From positions 1 to 64,000 of the forward strand of contig CAJNDS010002144.1 of assembly GCA_905221605.1 (NCBI GenBank): 64,000 nt of DNA. Reading direction: 5' to 3'. The notes beneath the pieces are model-generated. The model searched no databases. It saw only the letters and a list, made by a program, of their open reading frames with translations, and was not told where the DNA came from. Below, piece after piece: positions 41,108 through 51,496 of the stretch; the stretch's first letter is position 1, and every line of letters starts with the position of its first letter. This DNA comes from Symbiodinium natans. Taxonomy: Eukaryota > Sar > Dinophyceae > Suessiales > Symbiodiniaceae. Both the position numbers and the translations under genes were made by a program.

Positions 41108-41712
41108 AACGAACACGAGCAAAGTGAATATGAGCAGAAAGAGAACGAATACGAGCAGACTGACGTCGAGCAGAGAGAGAACGAATACGAGCAGAATGAA
41201 TACGAGCAGAAAGAGAATGAGTACGAGCAGACTCAGTACGAGCAGAAAGACAGCGAAAACGAGCGGACTGAAATCGAGCAGAGAGCGTGCAGAAAAAGCA
41301 CGAATACGAGCAGAAAGAGAACGAACACGAGCAAAATGAATATGAGCAGAAAGAGAACGAATACGAGCAGAATGATTACGAGCAGAGAGAGAACGAAGAC
41401 GAGCAGACTGAAATCGAGCAGAGAGAGAGAGCGAATACGAACAGAATGAATACGAGAAGAAAAACAACGAAAACGAGCGGAATGAAATCGAGCAGAGAGA
41501 GAACGAATACGAGCAGAATGAATACGAGCAGGAACGAGAACGAACAGATCAGAAAAAGAACGAATACGAGCAGAATGAATACGAGCAGGAACGAGAACGA
41601 ACAGATCAGAAAAAGAACGAATACGAGCAGAATGAATACGAGCAGAAAGAAACGCATACGAGCAGAATGGAAACCAAGCAGAATGACAAAAAACACGAGC
41701 AGAATGAATAAA
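41108..41712. repeat. 15-bp minisatellite GAATACGAGCAGAAA
   Basis: Translates on the plus strand as NEYEQ repeats with TE, KE and RE variants. A unit of 15 bp or its multiples keeps the frame open. A higher-order copy of about 60 bp (AGGAACGAGAACGAACAGAT) is repeated at 41530 and 41590. A coding role is possible but unsupported. Confidence 0.85.
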
Positions 41713-41844
41713 TGAGGTTGGAGGACAGGGCTTGCTGAGGAAAAATGTGAACTTTATATTTCTTAATGTTTTGGGATTCTCTGGGTGGGTGGGTTTTTTT
41801 CTAGAGTCCAGACAGCGGCTCTACTAGAGATTGCTCGACCCAGA

Positions 41845-42085
41845 GCTGCTGAACCCTAAACCCTAAACCCTAAACCCTAAACCCCGAACCCTAAACCCTA
41901 AACCCTAAACCCTAAACCCTAAACCCTAAACCCTAAACCCTAAGCCCTAAACCCTAAACCCCCAACTAGGCTTCGAGGACGCTTGCTTGGCACACAGGCG
42001 GCGAAGCTTTCTCTTCTTGGCTGCACTCAGAAGGGTAGTAAACCCTAAACCCTAAACCCTAAACCCTAAACCCTAAACCCTAAAC
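41845..42085. repeat. CCCTAAA blocks and right copy of the 3.8-kb-spaced direct repeat
   Basis: CCCTAAA at 41850-41955, the exon-like copy at 41956-42040 (same 85 bp as 38111-38195), and CCCTAAA at 42040-42090. Confidence 0.85.
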
Positions 42086-42244
42086 CCTAGACCCAAAACG
42101 GCTAAAGATCAAAAGCTACAGTAAAGCACCACAAAGTCTTTTTCTGCGCCGCATGGGCTGCTGCAGGCTCTTTTGACCTTGCACTCGGAGTTCAGGCTTC
42201 AGAAGCCACCCCAAGGCCCCAAACTTTTGCAATAATCTTTCAGG

Positions 42245-42515
42245 TCTACACCATAAAAAAGACCCTAAACCCTAAAAACACTAAAAACCCTAAAACCATA
42301 AAGACCCTAAAGACCCTAAAAACCCTAAAATCCCTAAAAACCCTAAAACCCTAAAAACCCTACAAACCCTAAAAACCCTAAACTCCCTAAACACCCTAAA
42401 AGCCCTAAAAACCCTAAAAACCCTAAACGCCCTAAAACTCCTATAAACCCTTTAAACCCTGTAAACCCTATAAACCCTATAAACCCTATAAACCCTACAA
42501 ACCCTAAACCCTAAA
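42245..42515. repeat. CCCTAAAAA and CCCTATAAA variants
   Basis: Mixed 8- to 10-bp relatives of the telomere unit; a homogeneous CCCTATAAA run at 42455-42500. Confidence 0.8.
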
Positions 42516-43167
42516 CCCTTGCCTTAAGAACCACAAGCCTCTCTGTTGCTGGTCATAATTAGCCAGCCCATTTGGGAACTTCCGAGGTAACATAAAAACT
42601 TGAGTTCTTAGGCCTTGAACCGCTGAAGAACCCCCCCCCCCCCAAAGATAGGGACTACTAGTTTTCTATTTTTGGGGTTCTTAAGCAAATAGTAGCCAAG
42701 CAGATGGTAGAACAGTTGCTCAGATAAACCGGGCATTTGGCGATACGCTGGGCCCTTGGTCGTTCATCTAAAGCCTATGTGAACCCCTAAACCCCTAGGC
42801 CCCTAAACCCTAAACCCTAAACCCTAAACCCTAAACCCTAAACGCTAAACCCTAAACCCTAAACCCAAAACCCTAAACCCTGAGTTGCCGCCAGCCAACA
42901 TGGCTGCCCAAGAGCTTAAAACATGGCGGCCCAGGAACGGAGCTCTGATGGCGACATGGTGGGGTGATCTGATTTAGGGTTTAGGGTTTAGGATTTAGGG
43001 TTTAGGGTTTAGGGATTAGGGTTTAGGGTGATCAACATTCTGCGCTTTTGTCGCGGCCGGACAGAGACTAGAATAGAGGGTCCTCCAAAGAAACAAACAA
43101 AACAAGACCCGTCCTTCAGATCAGCCCACCAGGAGAAGACGATGCCGGCTAACTTTCACTAAAATGG
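42516..43167. other. Unique islands and short telomere-like blocks
   Basis: C run at 42632-42644; CCCTAAA at 42790-42885; TTTAGGG at 42975-43028. The GCCAACATGGCTGCCC region at 42890-42960 looks GC-rich but has no clear frame. Confidence 0.45.
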
Positions 43168-43264
43168 CTGGTTCTTAGTAGGGAATGAGCGAATGAGGGC
43201 CCTGTATCATCCCTTAAAGGGTATATGTAGGGCACCCATTCCCTCATTCCCTACTAAGAACCAG
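43168..43264. mobile_element. MITE-like element family 1, intact copy (97 bp)
   Basis: Perfect terminal inverted repeats CTGGTTCTTAGTAGGGAATG and CATTCCCTACTAAGAACCAG, with GAGGGCCCTGTATCATCCC inside. Related copies at 51337 and 62821. No coding capacity. Confidence 0.8.
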
Positions 43265-43600
43265 GGCGCAAAGCCCGCAGGCGCATGCGCGGCTACTGGC
43301 TGCCGCATGAGCGGGCGGAACGACAACAAGAGGCAGAAGCACCGCACGAAAACATCCCTGACGCTGATAAGACTTACTACTGCCAATAGTTGAACTTTAA
43401 ACTTTTTGGGTTTCCATACTTAGTAGGATTATCAACGTTTAACCTTTTTTTCCCTTGGTTAATGGAGAAGTAAGAAGAAGAGGAACTGAACAACAAAGCA
43501 ACTTGAGCGGCGCGAGGAGTTCTGCTTGATGGAGTAGCAGGGGCGGGTTCAGCTGGATTTCAAGGCCGAAAATCTTGAAACCCAAACGCCCCAAGCCCAT
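43265..43600. other. Unique DNA, no gene recognised
   Basis: A frame of 66 codons runs through it on the plus strand (43193-43393) but starts inside the element; protein character is weak. Confidence 0.35.
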
Positions 43601-43704
43601 CTGAGTACCAAGAGTGTAAACCCTAAGCCCTCAACCCTAAACCCTAACCCTGAACCCTAAACCCTAAACCCTAAACCCTGAACCCTAAACCCTAAACCAT
43701 AAAC

Positions 43705-43806
43705 CACCACAAAGCTGAAGCCCCCCAGGGCCACCGCAACCCAGTGAGAGGCGTTGGAAAGCCGCTTTTGGCAGCATCAGAAGAGGGAAGCCGATGGAGG
43801 GTAACC
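43705..43806 (-). CDS. Exon candidate
   Basis: From TTTAG|GG the frame reads LPSIGFPLLMLPKAAFQRLS then LGCGGPGGLQLCG, with donor GTG|GTTTAT. Telomere-like repeats lie on both sides. Confidence 0.4.
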
Positions 43807-44084
43807 CTAAACCCTAAACCCTAAACCCTAAACCTTAAACCCTAAACCCTAAACCCTAAACCCTAAACCCTAAACCCGTGGTGGCGTTGAGGGTTTCGGG
43901 TTGAGGGTTGGTGGCGCGGAGGCTGGCTGACCGACATCAGCCGCGATAGGATGCACCCCCATTCGGGTGCAACCGCCGCATCCTGGGCCGCTCACAATAC
44001 CCCTTATCAACCCGGGTTTAGGGTTTAGGGTTTAGGGTTTAGGGTTTAGGGTTTAGGGTTTAGGGTTTAGGGTGTAGGGTTTAG
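43807..44084. repeat. CCCTAAA then TTTAGGG blocks
   Basis: CCCTAAA at 43803-43876; TTTAGGG at 44015-44082. The island between carries GGATGCACCCCCATTCGGGT and its near inverted repeat around 43950-43985. Confidence 0.75.
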
Positions 44085-44177
44085 GGATGATCCCCTTATG
44101 CTAACAGTCCTTAATGGGGATTTTAGTAGGGGTACCATAATCCCTATCAAGGACTGTTAGAATAAGGGGGAACATCC
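44085..44177. mobile_element. Small inverted-repeat element (family 2)
   Basis: Starts GGATGATCCCCTTATGCTAA and ends TTAGAATAAGGGGGAACATC then C, a near complement; CAGTCCTTAATGGGGATT pairs with AATCCCTATCAAGGACTG. It follows directly on a TTTAGGG array. Confidence 0.65.
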
Positions 44178-45000
44178 CAACCCTGAGCCCTCAACCCTAT
44201 AAACCTAGGTCCCCCCTCCCCCCCTCCCTTCGTACTCCCAAAATCTCGTGGGGACCCCCGAGACGTCTCGGAGTCCAGTCCTAAACTATGAACAAACTCC
44301 CAGATCCAAAGTCCTGAGCACAATTTGCCAAAACTAAACATCCCTCCAAAAAATAGGGAGGCTGGGGAAGGCCTGGAATAAACCCTAAAACCTCCCCCCA
44401 CCCCCCGCCCCCCAAAAATAGTAATAAGTCAAAACAAAATAAGATTGCACTGGATTTGATGTTCTGCAACACCCTAAACACCTGAACTCACTTAACCACC
44501 CAAACCTCTAGACCCACATAGACCATGCACAACATCAACCCGAAATTTCCTTGCTATGCGCTCAAAGAAGCACATAAGGAATAAGAAACCACATAGACAC
44601 CAAAAGCCCAAACCCTAGACCCCCACCCCAGGAGGCCCTAAACCCTAAACCCTAAACCCTAAACCCTAAACCCTAAACCCTAAACCCTAAACCCTAAACC
44701 CTAAACCCTAAACCCTAAACCCTAACCCCTACACCCAAGGCCGCCCCCTACAGTGGCGGAAGCGGCACTTAAGCCCCTCGACCAGCCGAGCCAGGTCGAT
44801 CGCCCACCTCCCAGATCTCGGGGTTCGGTAGGACGCCCACAAGACCAGAATCTTGTTTCTTAGATTCCTGCAGGTGGGAGAAAGTACCCATTAGATGCCC
44901 TCCACAATCGGGCCATAGCTGCTCTTGGCACCTGACGAAGCTTTCGAGCCTATTCTGCATCCGAACCTTCACAGCACCTGCGCCATCTTGCAGCAAACCC
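44178..45000. other. Unique DNA, one CCCTAAA array, one exon-like island
   Basis: CCCTAAA at 44638-44725 is clean. Positions 44178-44620 hold C-rich unique DNA without a gene. Confidence 0.45.
44800..44985 (-). CDS. Exon-like island, paralogue of 52373-52430
   Basis: The minus strand reads GAGAVKVRMQNRLESFVRCQ then EQLWPDCGGHLM. The block LESF..R.EQLWPDCG is shared with the plus strand at 52373 (LESFAWREEQLWPDCGRPSA), with different bases at several codon positions. Conservation at protein level in two places supports a coding origin. Confidence 0.45.
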
Positions 45001-45285
45001 TAAACCCCAAACCCCAAACCCCAAATCCTAAACCCCAAACCCAAAACCCCAAACCCCAAACCCAAACCCCAAACCCCAAACCCCAAACCCTAAACCCTAA
45101 ACCCTAATTAAACCCCAAACCCCAAACCCCAAACCCTAAACCCCAAACCCCAAACCCCAAACCCAAACCCAAACCCCAAACCCCAAACCCTAAACCCTAA
45201 ACCCTAAACCCCAAACCCCAAACCCTAAACCCCAAACCCCAAACCCCAAACCCCAAACCCTAAACCCTAAACCCTAAACCCAAAT
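44996..45285. repeat. CCCCAAA / CCCTAAA mixed array
   Basis: About forty units, mainly CCCCAAA with CCCTAAA groups and a few shortened CCCAAA units. Confidence 0.9.
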
Positions 45286-45400
45286 CATGAACGCAGGCCA
45301 TGGGGTCCCAAGATGTTCCGGCTGCAGGCGGTACTGGGCCTCGTCGTTCCTGGAGGCGCGTGCGGAGCTCGGCCGCATTCATTCGGGGAACCCTGAGGGT
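45286..45400. CDS. Exon-like island, strand unclear
   Basis: Open in both strands: plus MGSQDVPAAGGTGPRRSWRR, minus MNAAELRTRLQERRGPVPPA. GC-rich. I cannot choose between them. Confidence 0.25.
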
Positions 45401-46830
45401 TTAGGGTTTAGGGTTTAGGGTTTAGGGTCTAGGGTCTAGGGTCTAGGGTTCAGGGTTCAGGGCTTAGGGCTTAGGGTTTAGGGTTTACTGGACAAACACC
45501 CCCAGGGCTTCCAGTGGTTGGATGCTGGGACAATATTGGTGAACCGCCTATACCCTGAAAGCCTAACATTAAACCTTTTGCCTTCCAGACCCTAAGGCCT
45601 AGAGGCCTTATAAAGCCCTACAGGCCCTAAAAACCCTACACCCGACACATGGCCCTCAAATCCTTAACGCCCGCGACTCTACATCTCTAAAGCACACCAC
45701 TCCAAGCAAAACGGAATTCGTCGGGGTTTGCGGCTTGGGGTTTAGGGGTTTGGGGTTTAGGGCTTTGTGGGGGTGTAAAGGCTTCGGCGATTTATGGGAC
45801 TTAACCTTAAACCCCAACCTTAAACCAGTTTAGGAATGTAGGAGGTTTAGGGATTAGGCCTGGGGGCTTGCTTGGTGGGTTGTTGTAAGATCTTCGGGCT
45901 TAGGGGTTTGCAGGGGTCTGGGGGATCAGGGACGGCGGGGTCAGGGGGTTTAGGTTTGACAGTTGGCTTAGGGCTGTTGGTGTTTGGGTTTTAAGTCGGG
46001 TTTCGTAGTTTCGCTTGAGGGTATCTTGGAGAGTGGCTGGTGTGGGGTGGGCAGGGGGATGTAGGTAATTTGGGGCTTAGGATTTAGGGTTTAGGGCTCA
46101 ACTTAGTAGCCCTGTAACCATATCATAATCAGGGCACCCTTTTTGGGTTGGTTACTTTATAAGGGAACCCAGAACCAAAGCAAGGGTAAAGGGTACCACT
46201 GGGCTACCAAGTCAAGGTAGACCCTAAACCCTAGACTTCCTAAACCCGAAACCCTAAACCCAAGATCAAACACAGAGCCCAGGCACACGAAATCTCGGAC
46301 GTAGACCCAGACCAGCGACGACTTCTTGGATGACTCCTCCAGGTTTAGGGCTTAGGGCAGCAGTATGCGATCTTCGAAAAACCTCAGGAAACCTTCCGGG
46401 TGTGTGCAGGGGCAAAATTTGGGGTTCAGGTTGTTTCCTCCCTAAGCCCCTGACCCACCCCTGCGCCTGGCCCTTCTTTTCTGGATTTCCTGCCCCCTCC
46501 ACTTCACCCGCAGCCACGGCAACCTCCTACCCAACCGATCAAAGGATGGGGGTGGGAAGTGGGAATTTAGGGCGTTAGCCCGAAACCCTAAAAGGAGAAA
46601 AGTTGGGTGGATGCCTGCGTAAGCAGGGGGTGGGAAAAATAAAACAACCCAACCTTTCTGGTTGTGGTGGCTCAACTTCAATATGCGCCGCCGCGACATA
46701 TGCCGCCCCCTCACACCCCCTGGGTGTGTTGGGGCGCCATCTCCGCATGACATCTACTGCCGCGGCGCGGCGAGACGCCCTAAACCCTACACCCTAAACC
46801 CTAAACCCTAAACCCTAACTGTCTTGGGGG
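45400..46830. other. Short telomere-like block, then mostly unique DNA
   Basis: TTTAGGG and GGGTCTA at 45400-45485. Region 46105-46205 starts GTAGCCCTGTAACC and ends GGTACCACTGGGCTAC, a possible small inverted-repeat element. Region 46270-46770 has overlapping frames on both strands without a recognised protein. Confidence 0.4.
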
Positions 46831-46901
46831 GATGAGTGGTTGCCAGGCTCTCGGCCGGTTGAGAACAATGTCGCAGGAAGTAATTCCCCCAGAATTGCGA
46901 A

Positions 46902-47050
46902 TCCCACCCCCCCCCCCCCCCCCAAAAAAAAAAAAAAATTTAAAAAAAGAACTCAAAGTCCCCCCACTCCCCCCCCCCCGCCCCCCCCCAACCCCGCCCC
47001 CCCCCCCCCGAACCCCCCCCGCCCCCCCGCCCCCCACGCCTCCGCCCCAT
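46902..47050. repeat. C tracts, A tract and C-rich DNA
   Basis: A C run, then about 15 A, then C-rich sequence with single G or A. Open frames here are Pro/Lys-rich translations of it. Confidence 0.85.
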
Positions 47051-47099
47051 CCCCCATCCCCAAGCACCCTCTAAACCTGGCCTGCCCGCGGCAGGTTGC

Positions 47100-47157
47100 G
47101 AGACTGACCTGCAATTCTGCGAACAAATTAACACTTATAAATGGATAAAATCATATG

Positions 47158-47189
<32 letters not shown>

Positions 47190-47600
47190 CATATGTAATT
47201 ATACATGTGAATGCAAATTCTCTATAGATGATTAGGAATTATGTCGATTTGTATGCAGATGATTTTTTGTCAAGTACATCTCTGTATTTGCATATCTGAA
47301 TGTCTTGTAGTACTATGTGTACACACACATATAGATAATCATATATATATATATACATTGATTTATTTATTCTGTATTTTTATATGCAAAAATATCAACA
47401 CATGCAGGCATGTATGTAGGTATGTATGTATGTTTGTCTGTCAGTATGTAGAAAGCACATATATGCATACAGTCAATTATGTTTGTACATCCTTTAATAG
47501 CATAATCGTAGAATATCACAGTAGAACCTGCATGCAGCTTTCGCAACATGAAGGACCCACTGCAATTGTAGAGGACCTGCTCACAACATAAAGCGGAACC
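47100..47600. other. AT-rich island with (AT)n and TATG repeats
   Basis: Base composition differs sharply from the flanks. An open frame of 116 codons on the plus strand (47241-47591) is rich in Cys, Ile and Tyr from ATAT and TATG repeats, so I do not treat it as a gene. Confidence 0.6.
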
Positions 47601-48690
47601 CTATGAATCGTCTTGGACAGTCCGTGCGTGTGAAGGCGTGCAAAAGACGTAGTTTAGGTTGATGTGGTTGGGTTGATTGAGTGATGAGTGGGCGATACAG
47701 CCTGCCTGTCATTGTGACTGGCTTAATTACATGTCACGGAATAATTATGACCTGAGCTACTAGAGCAAGTGAGAGCTACTCGCTACCTAACAGTTGCTGG
47801 CAGAGGGTTTGAAAGCCCCCCTCCCCCCCAGCCCCCCCAGTTGACGAGTAGCACACCAATGCACTGCACTCAGTTGTTCGGCTATAAGTATGATACATCC
47901 TTGACAACCGAAACTCAAGCCAATGGGAGTTCATGGAGCAAAGGATTTGCAGAGCTCCACGGCTGAGAATTACAACAAGCCCACATGTTTTAGGGTTTAG
48001 GGCTCGGGGCTTAGGGCTTAGGGCTTCGGGCTTAGGGTTTAGGGCCCCTGCAAAGGAAGACAAGTCGCCGTGTTGGCCGCCAGAAACTTGTGCTGGTCGT
48101 CCAGCCTTCCTGAATGGGCTCAACTAGGCCCTGAACCTGACACCCTAAAGGGTTTAGGGTTTAGGGCTTAGGTTTTAGGGTTTAGGGTTTAGGGTGTAGG
48201 GTGGGTTTGGGGTTTAGGGTTTCCGAAGGTGGCTCGCAATTCCCAAAAAGTGAAATTATCAGGGTTACCTTCTCAGGAACTAAGTAACAAAGGGCTCCAT
48301 ACAAAGCCTATGAAAACTAAACGCACCAAACCCTAAACCCTAACCCGACGAGCCATAAAGCCCGAAACCCCGAACCCCGTAGACTCTAACACTCCTCACC
48401 AAGAACTATACTCCCCTGTTGAACCACAATAAACGTGCAGTCTTAATAATCCCCTCCTCTAATCATCAAACTCCCCTCCCAGCTAAATATCAAATAACCA
48501 CATTATAGTTACATAATAGTGTACTGGGGGGGGGGGGGGGAGTAATCTTAGTAGCTAGAGCTCTAGGGCAGGGCGTTTGGTACGGCCAGCTTCAGTGTGC
48601 AGGGGCATGAAAGCCTGGCGACTAGAAACAAACCCTGAACCCGAACACCCAGACCCCTCGAGCCGCCTCCAAGCCTCGAGGCCAAGTTTA
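47601..48690. other. Unique DNA, weak exon-like island, short telomere blocks
   Basis: Island 48040-48125 is open on both strands (minus KAGRPAQVSGGQHGDLSSFA; plus EDKSPCWPPETCAGRPAFLN). A G run lies at 48526-48540. Confidence 0.35.
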
Positions 48691-48845
48691 GGGTTTAGGG
48701 TTTAGGGTTTAGGGTTTGGGGTTTAGGGTTTAGGGTTTAGGGTTTAGGGTTTAGGGTTTAGGGTTTAGGGTTTAGGGTTTAGGGTTTAGGGTTTAGGGTT
48801 TAGGGTTAACCCTAAACCCCAAAGCCTAAACCCTAAACCCTAAAC
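48690..48845. repeat. Head-to-head junction of TTTAGGG and CCCTAAA arrays
   Basis: About sixteen TTTAGGG units run into CCCTAAA through the palindrome GTTTAGGGTTAACCCTAAAC at about 48800-48819. Confidence 0.9.
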
Positions 48846-48934
48846 TCCTCCCAAAGCCTACGCCCTCAAGGCCAGAAAGCCTTTCAAGCTACGGAAACGA
48901 CTTCTCGAGGGTTTAATTTAGACTTAGCGGTTCC

Positions 48935-49052
48935 CCAAACCCTAAACCCTAAACCCTAAACCCTAAACCCTAAACCCTAAACCCTAAACCCTAAACCCTA
49001 AACCCTAAACCCTAAACCCTAAACCCTAAACCCTAAACCCTAAACCCTAATG
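48935..49052. repeat. (CCCTAAA)n
   Basis: About sixteen clean units. Confidence 0.9.
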
Positions 49053-49053
49053 C

Positions 49054-49144
49054 ATGTCGAGATCGAAGCATCACCGGCGGCAGCTCCTCAGACTCCTCAG
49101 GGCCAAGGTGTGCTTCCTTCTTGGGGGGATGCCTGCTATCCTGG
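49054..49144 (+). CDS. Exon candidate
   Basis: The frame reads MSRSKHHRRQLLRLLRAKVC then FLLGGMPAIL, followed by the donor CTGG|GTTTAG at the first base of a TTTAGGG array. No acceptor is visible on the left; a first exon is possible. Confidence 0.4.
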
Positions 49145-49225
49145 GTTTAGGGTTTAGGGTTTAGGGTTTAGGGTTTAGGGTTTAGGGTTTAGGGTTTAGG
49201 GTTTAGGGTTTAGGGTTTAGGGTTT
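49145..49225. repeat. (TTTAGGG)n
   Basis: About eleven units. Confidence 0.9.
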
Positions 49226-49625
49226 GAAGAGTTTGGGGTTTAGGGTTGTGGGCTGCGGGTTGAGAGTTAAGGTTTAAGGTTTTGGGTTTGCTTACCTCAA
49301 ATCCACTTCAGTTGCTGTGTATAGGGTTTCGGATTTAAGTTTCAAAATGAATCCTGAACGCTGTGAACCCCAAACCTCAAGCCCAAAAGAGTTCCCATGG
49401 TACGTTAGCATGGCAGCACTCAAACCCCGGAACCCAAATCACTGTACTGAAAAACCAGAAGCCCTAAAACGCCCCAACCCTCGCAACCCCCCAAACCCCC
49501 CAAACCCTTAGCCCCGGACCCCAGAACCCCCAAACACCGCCCCAAAAACTACTCCACCTCTTCCCCTAGGAAGAAAAAAAGGCTCCTTTTTGTTCATATA
49601 TAAGAAAGCCCATAACCCAAAAAGT
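49226..49625. other. Unique DNA, no gene recognised
   Basis: Contains CCCCCAAA units around 49490. A 64-codon frame on the plus strand is not convincing. Confidence 0.35.
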
Positions 49626-49704
49626 ACCCTAAACCCTAAACCCTAAACCCTAAACCCTAAACCCTAAACCCTAAACCCTAAACCCTAAACCCTAAACCCT
49701 AAAC

Positions 49705-49842
49705 CCTAAAAAGGATCCCTAACACTGATCTAGGAGAGTCTAGCCAGGGCACGGGAGTGCCAGCGATGTGCTGCTCGTGCGCGAACTTCCTCGGAGAAAA
49801 AAAACCCGGAATCCGCGCAAGAAAAAGGACTATGGGATGCCC
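49705..49842 (-). CDS. Exon candidate, 46 open codons bounded by telomere repeats
   Basis: From TTTAG|GGGCAT to AGG|GTTTAG the frame is open for exactly 46 codons: GHPIVLFLARIPGFFSPRKF, AHEQHIAGTPVPWLDSPRSV, LGILFR. Repeats on both sides are TTTAGGG in the exon sense and supply both splice dinucleotides. Confidence 0.45.
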
Positions 49843-49849
49843 CTAAACC

Positions 49850-49925
49850 CTAAACCCTAAACCCTAAACCCTAAACCCTAAACCCTAAACCCTAAACCCT
49901 AAACCCTAAACCCTAAACCCTCAAA
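49850..49925. repeat. (CCCTAAA)n
   Basis: About eleven units. Confidence 0.9.
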
Positions 49926-49996
49926 CCCTTAAACCGTCTAAGCTTTGGGTTCAAGGGCCTCCGGGAGTCAAGGGTTGAGCAGATTGTTTGGGGGTG

Positions 49997-49998
<2 letters not shown>

Positions 49999-50035
<37 letters not shown>

Positions 50036-50060
50036 GTGTCGGGGTGAGGCCCCGACACTC
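49999..50060. repeat. G36 tract followed by a perfect 11-bp hairpin
   Basis: An uninterrupted run of G at 49999-50034, overlapping GAGTGTCGGGG at 50034-50044, loop TGAGG, then CCCCGACACTC at 50050-50060. Confidence 0.8.
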
Positions 50061-50124
50061 CTACCACAGAGCCGGAAAACGCAAAACCCCCCAGATCGAA
50101 ATCCCCTAAAACCCTGTTCAGTTT

Positions 50125-50275
50125 AGGGGTTTAGGGGGTTTTAGGGGTTTAAGGGGTTATGGTTTAGGGGTTAAGCGGTTTAGGGGTTTAGGGGTTTAGG
50201 GGTTTAGGGGTTTAGGGGTTTAGGGGTTTAGGGGTTTAGGGGTTTAGGGGTTTAGGGGTTTAGGGGTTTAGGGCT
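50125..50275. repeat. TTTAGGGG (8 bp) array
   Basis: About thirteen homogeneous units at 50170-50272. Confidence 0.9.
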
Positions 50276-51336
50276 TGGGACTCAGGGTCGTTTAGGGCTT
50301 TTCGGTCTGGGGTTTAGGGTTCGGGTTGAGAGCTTAGGGTTATGGCGTTTAGGGTTCAGGGCTGAAGACTTCGGGATTTTCCGCACCAGCTCCCGCAAAC
50401 TCTAGTCAGCTTCTTGCCTTGTAGAGCTCCGCTTTTCCCTTCACATGAGTAGGTTGTTGCACGAATGTGGCACCCAAAAAACAGGAGGGTCAGCTCCTCA
50501 AGCTAGAGCTCACAAACGGTTCTAGAGCCCCGAACCCCCTACTAAAGTGTCGGAATACATGCCAAGAGTATCCCTTATGGCCCCTCTATAAATATATTCC
50601 AACAACCCCCAAACCTTACTCTAATTATATATTGAGTCCCCGATTTTAGAGGCCTGAACCCTAAACCCCAAACCCTAAACCCTATAGGCCCTCTGACCTA
50701 CAATTCGCCATATGCCAGAAGCATCTATAGACCCGAAACTTCGGCACATGAACCAGGTCTGGCCAGGAAGCGCCACGCGTGTGCGAACACTGAGCCTCAT
50801 ATCAGGCGGGATTAGCAATGGGAACTTGGCCCTGAATCTTTCGGGTTTAGGGTTTAGGGTTTAGGGTTTAGGGTTTAGGGTTTAGGGTTTAGGGTTTAGG
50901 GTTTAACACCAGTGACCCCTTGCAAGTTGCCCCCGCGAGCCTGTGAACCCTGTTGAAGATCCCTAAACCCTAAAGCCTCTAAACCCTAAACCCTATAAGC
51001 CCTAAACCCCCCCCCCCCCCCCCCCCCCCCATGGAGAAAAAACAACCTTCGGGCTTAGGGATCAAGCTTCAGGAACTCTACACCCTAAGCCCTGAACCCC
51101 ACACGTAAGCCCAAACAACGCTCAAGCGGAGACTGAGGTGTGACAGCTTGAACTGCTGGTGCAAAGATCTTACGCTTCTGACTGATCCAGGTTCGTCAGG
51201 GGCCGAATTTTCGGTTGGGGGTTTAGGGTTTAGGGTGCCAAGCTCTAGAAATTAAGTCCGGTACTCCCCACCCCTGTACGTACTCTTCTGTCCCCACATA
51301 CAGCATTCAGTACTAGACTCCATAGGCAGCTACTGG
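50276..51336. other. Unique islands and TTTAGGG block
   Basis: TTTAGGG at 50846-50904; C run at 51007-51030. Nothing recognised in the rest. Confidence 0.4.
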
Positions 51337-51428
51337 CTGGTTCTTAGTAGGGAATGAGGGAATTGGGGCCCTGTATAATCCCCTAAAGAGTACATCGTAG
51401 GGCCCTCATTCCCTCATTCCCTACTAAG
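51337..51428. mobile_element. MITE-like element family 1, right end cut at telomere repeat
   Basis: Starts CTGGTTCTTAGTAGGGAATG and runs to CATTCCCTACTAAG, where TTTAGGG units begin directly. The last bases of the terminal repeat (AACCAG) are missing. Confidence 0.75.
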
Positions 51429-51496
51429 TTTAGGGTTTAGGGTTTAGGGTTTAGGGTTGAGGGTTTAGGGTTTAGGGTTTAGCGTTTAAGGTTTAG

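Noticed and set aside
41033-41715. NEYEQ-rich open frames that could be an acidic repeat protein
   Set aside because: The 15-bp repeat is open in more than one frame and there is no start context, exon edge or non-repeat domain. Kept as a minisatellite.
47241-47591. 116-codon plus-strand frame in the AT-rich island
   Set aside because: Composition follows ATAT and TATG repeats; no motif, no exon edge.
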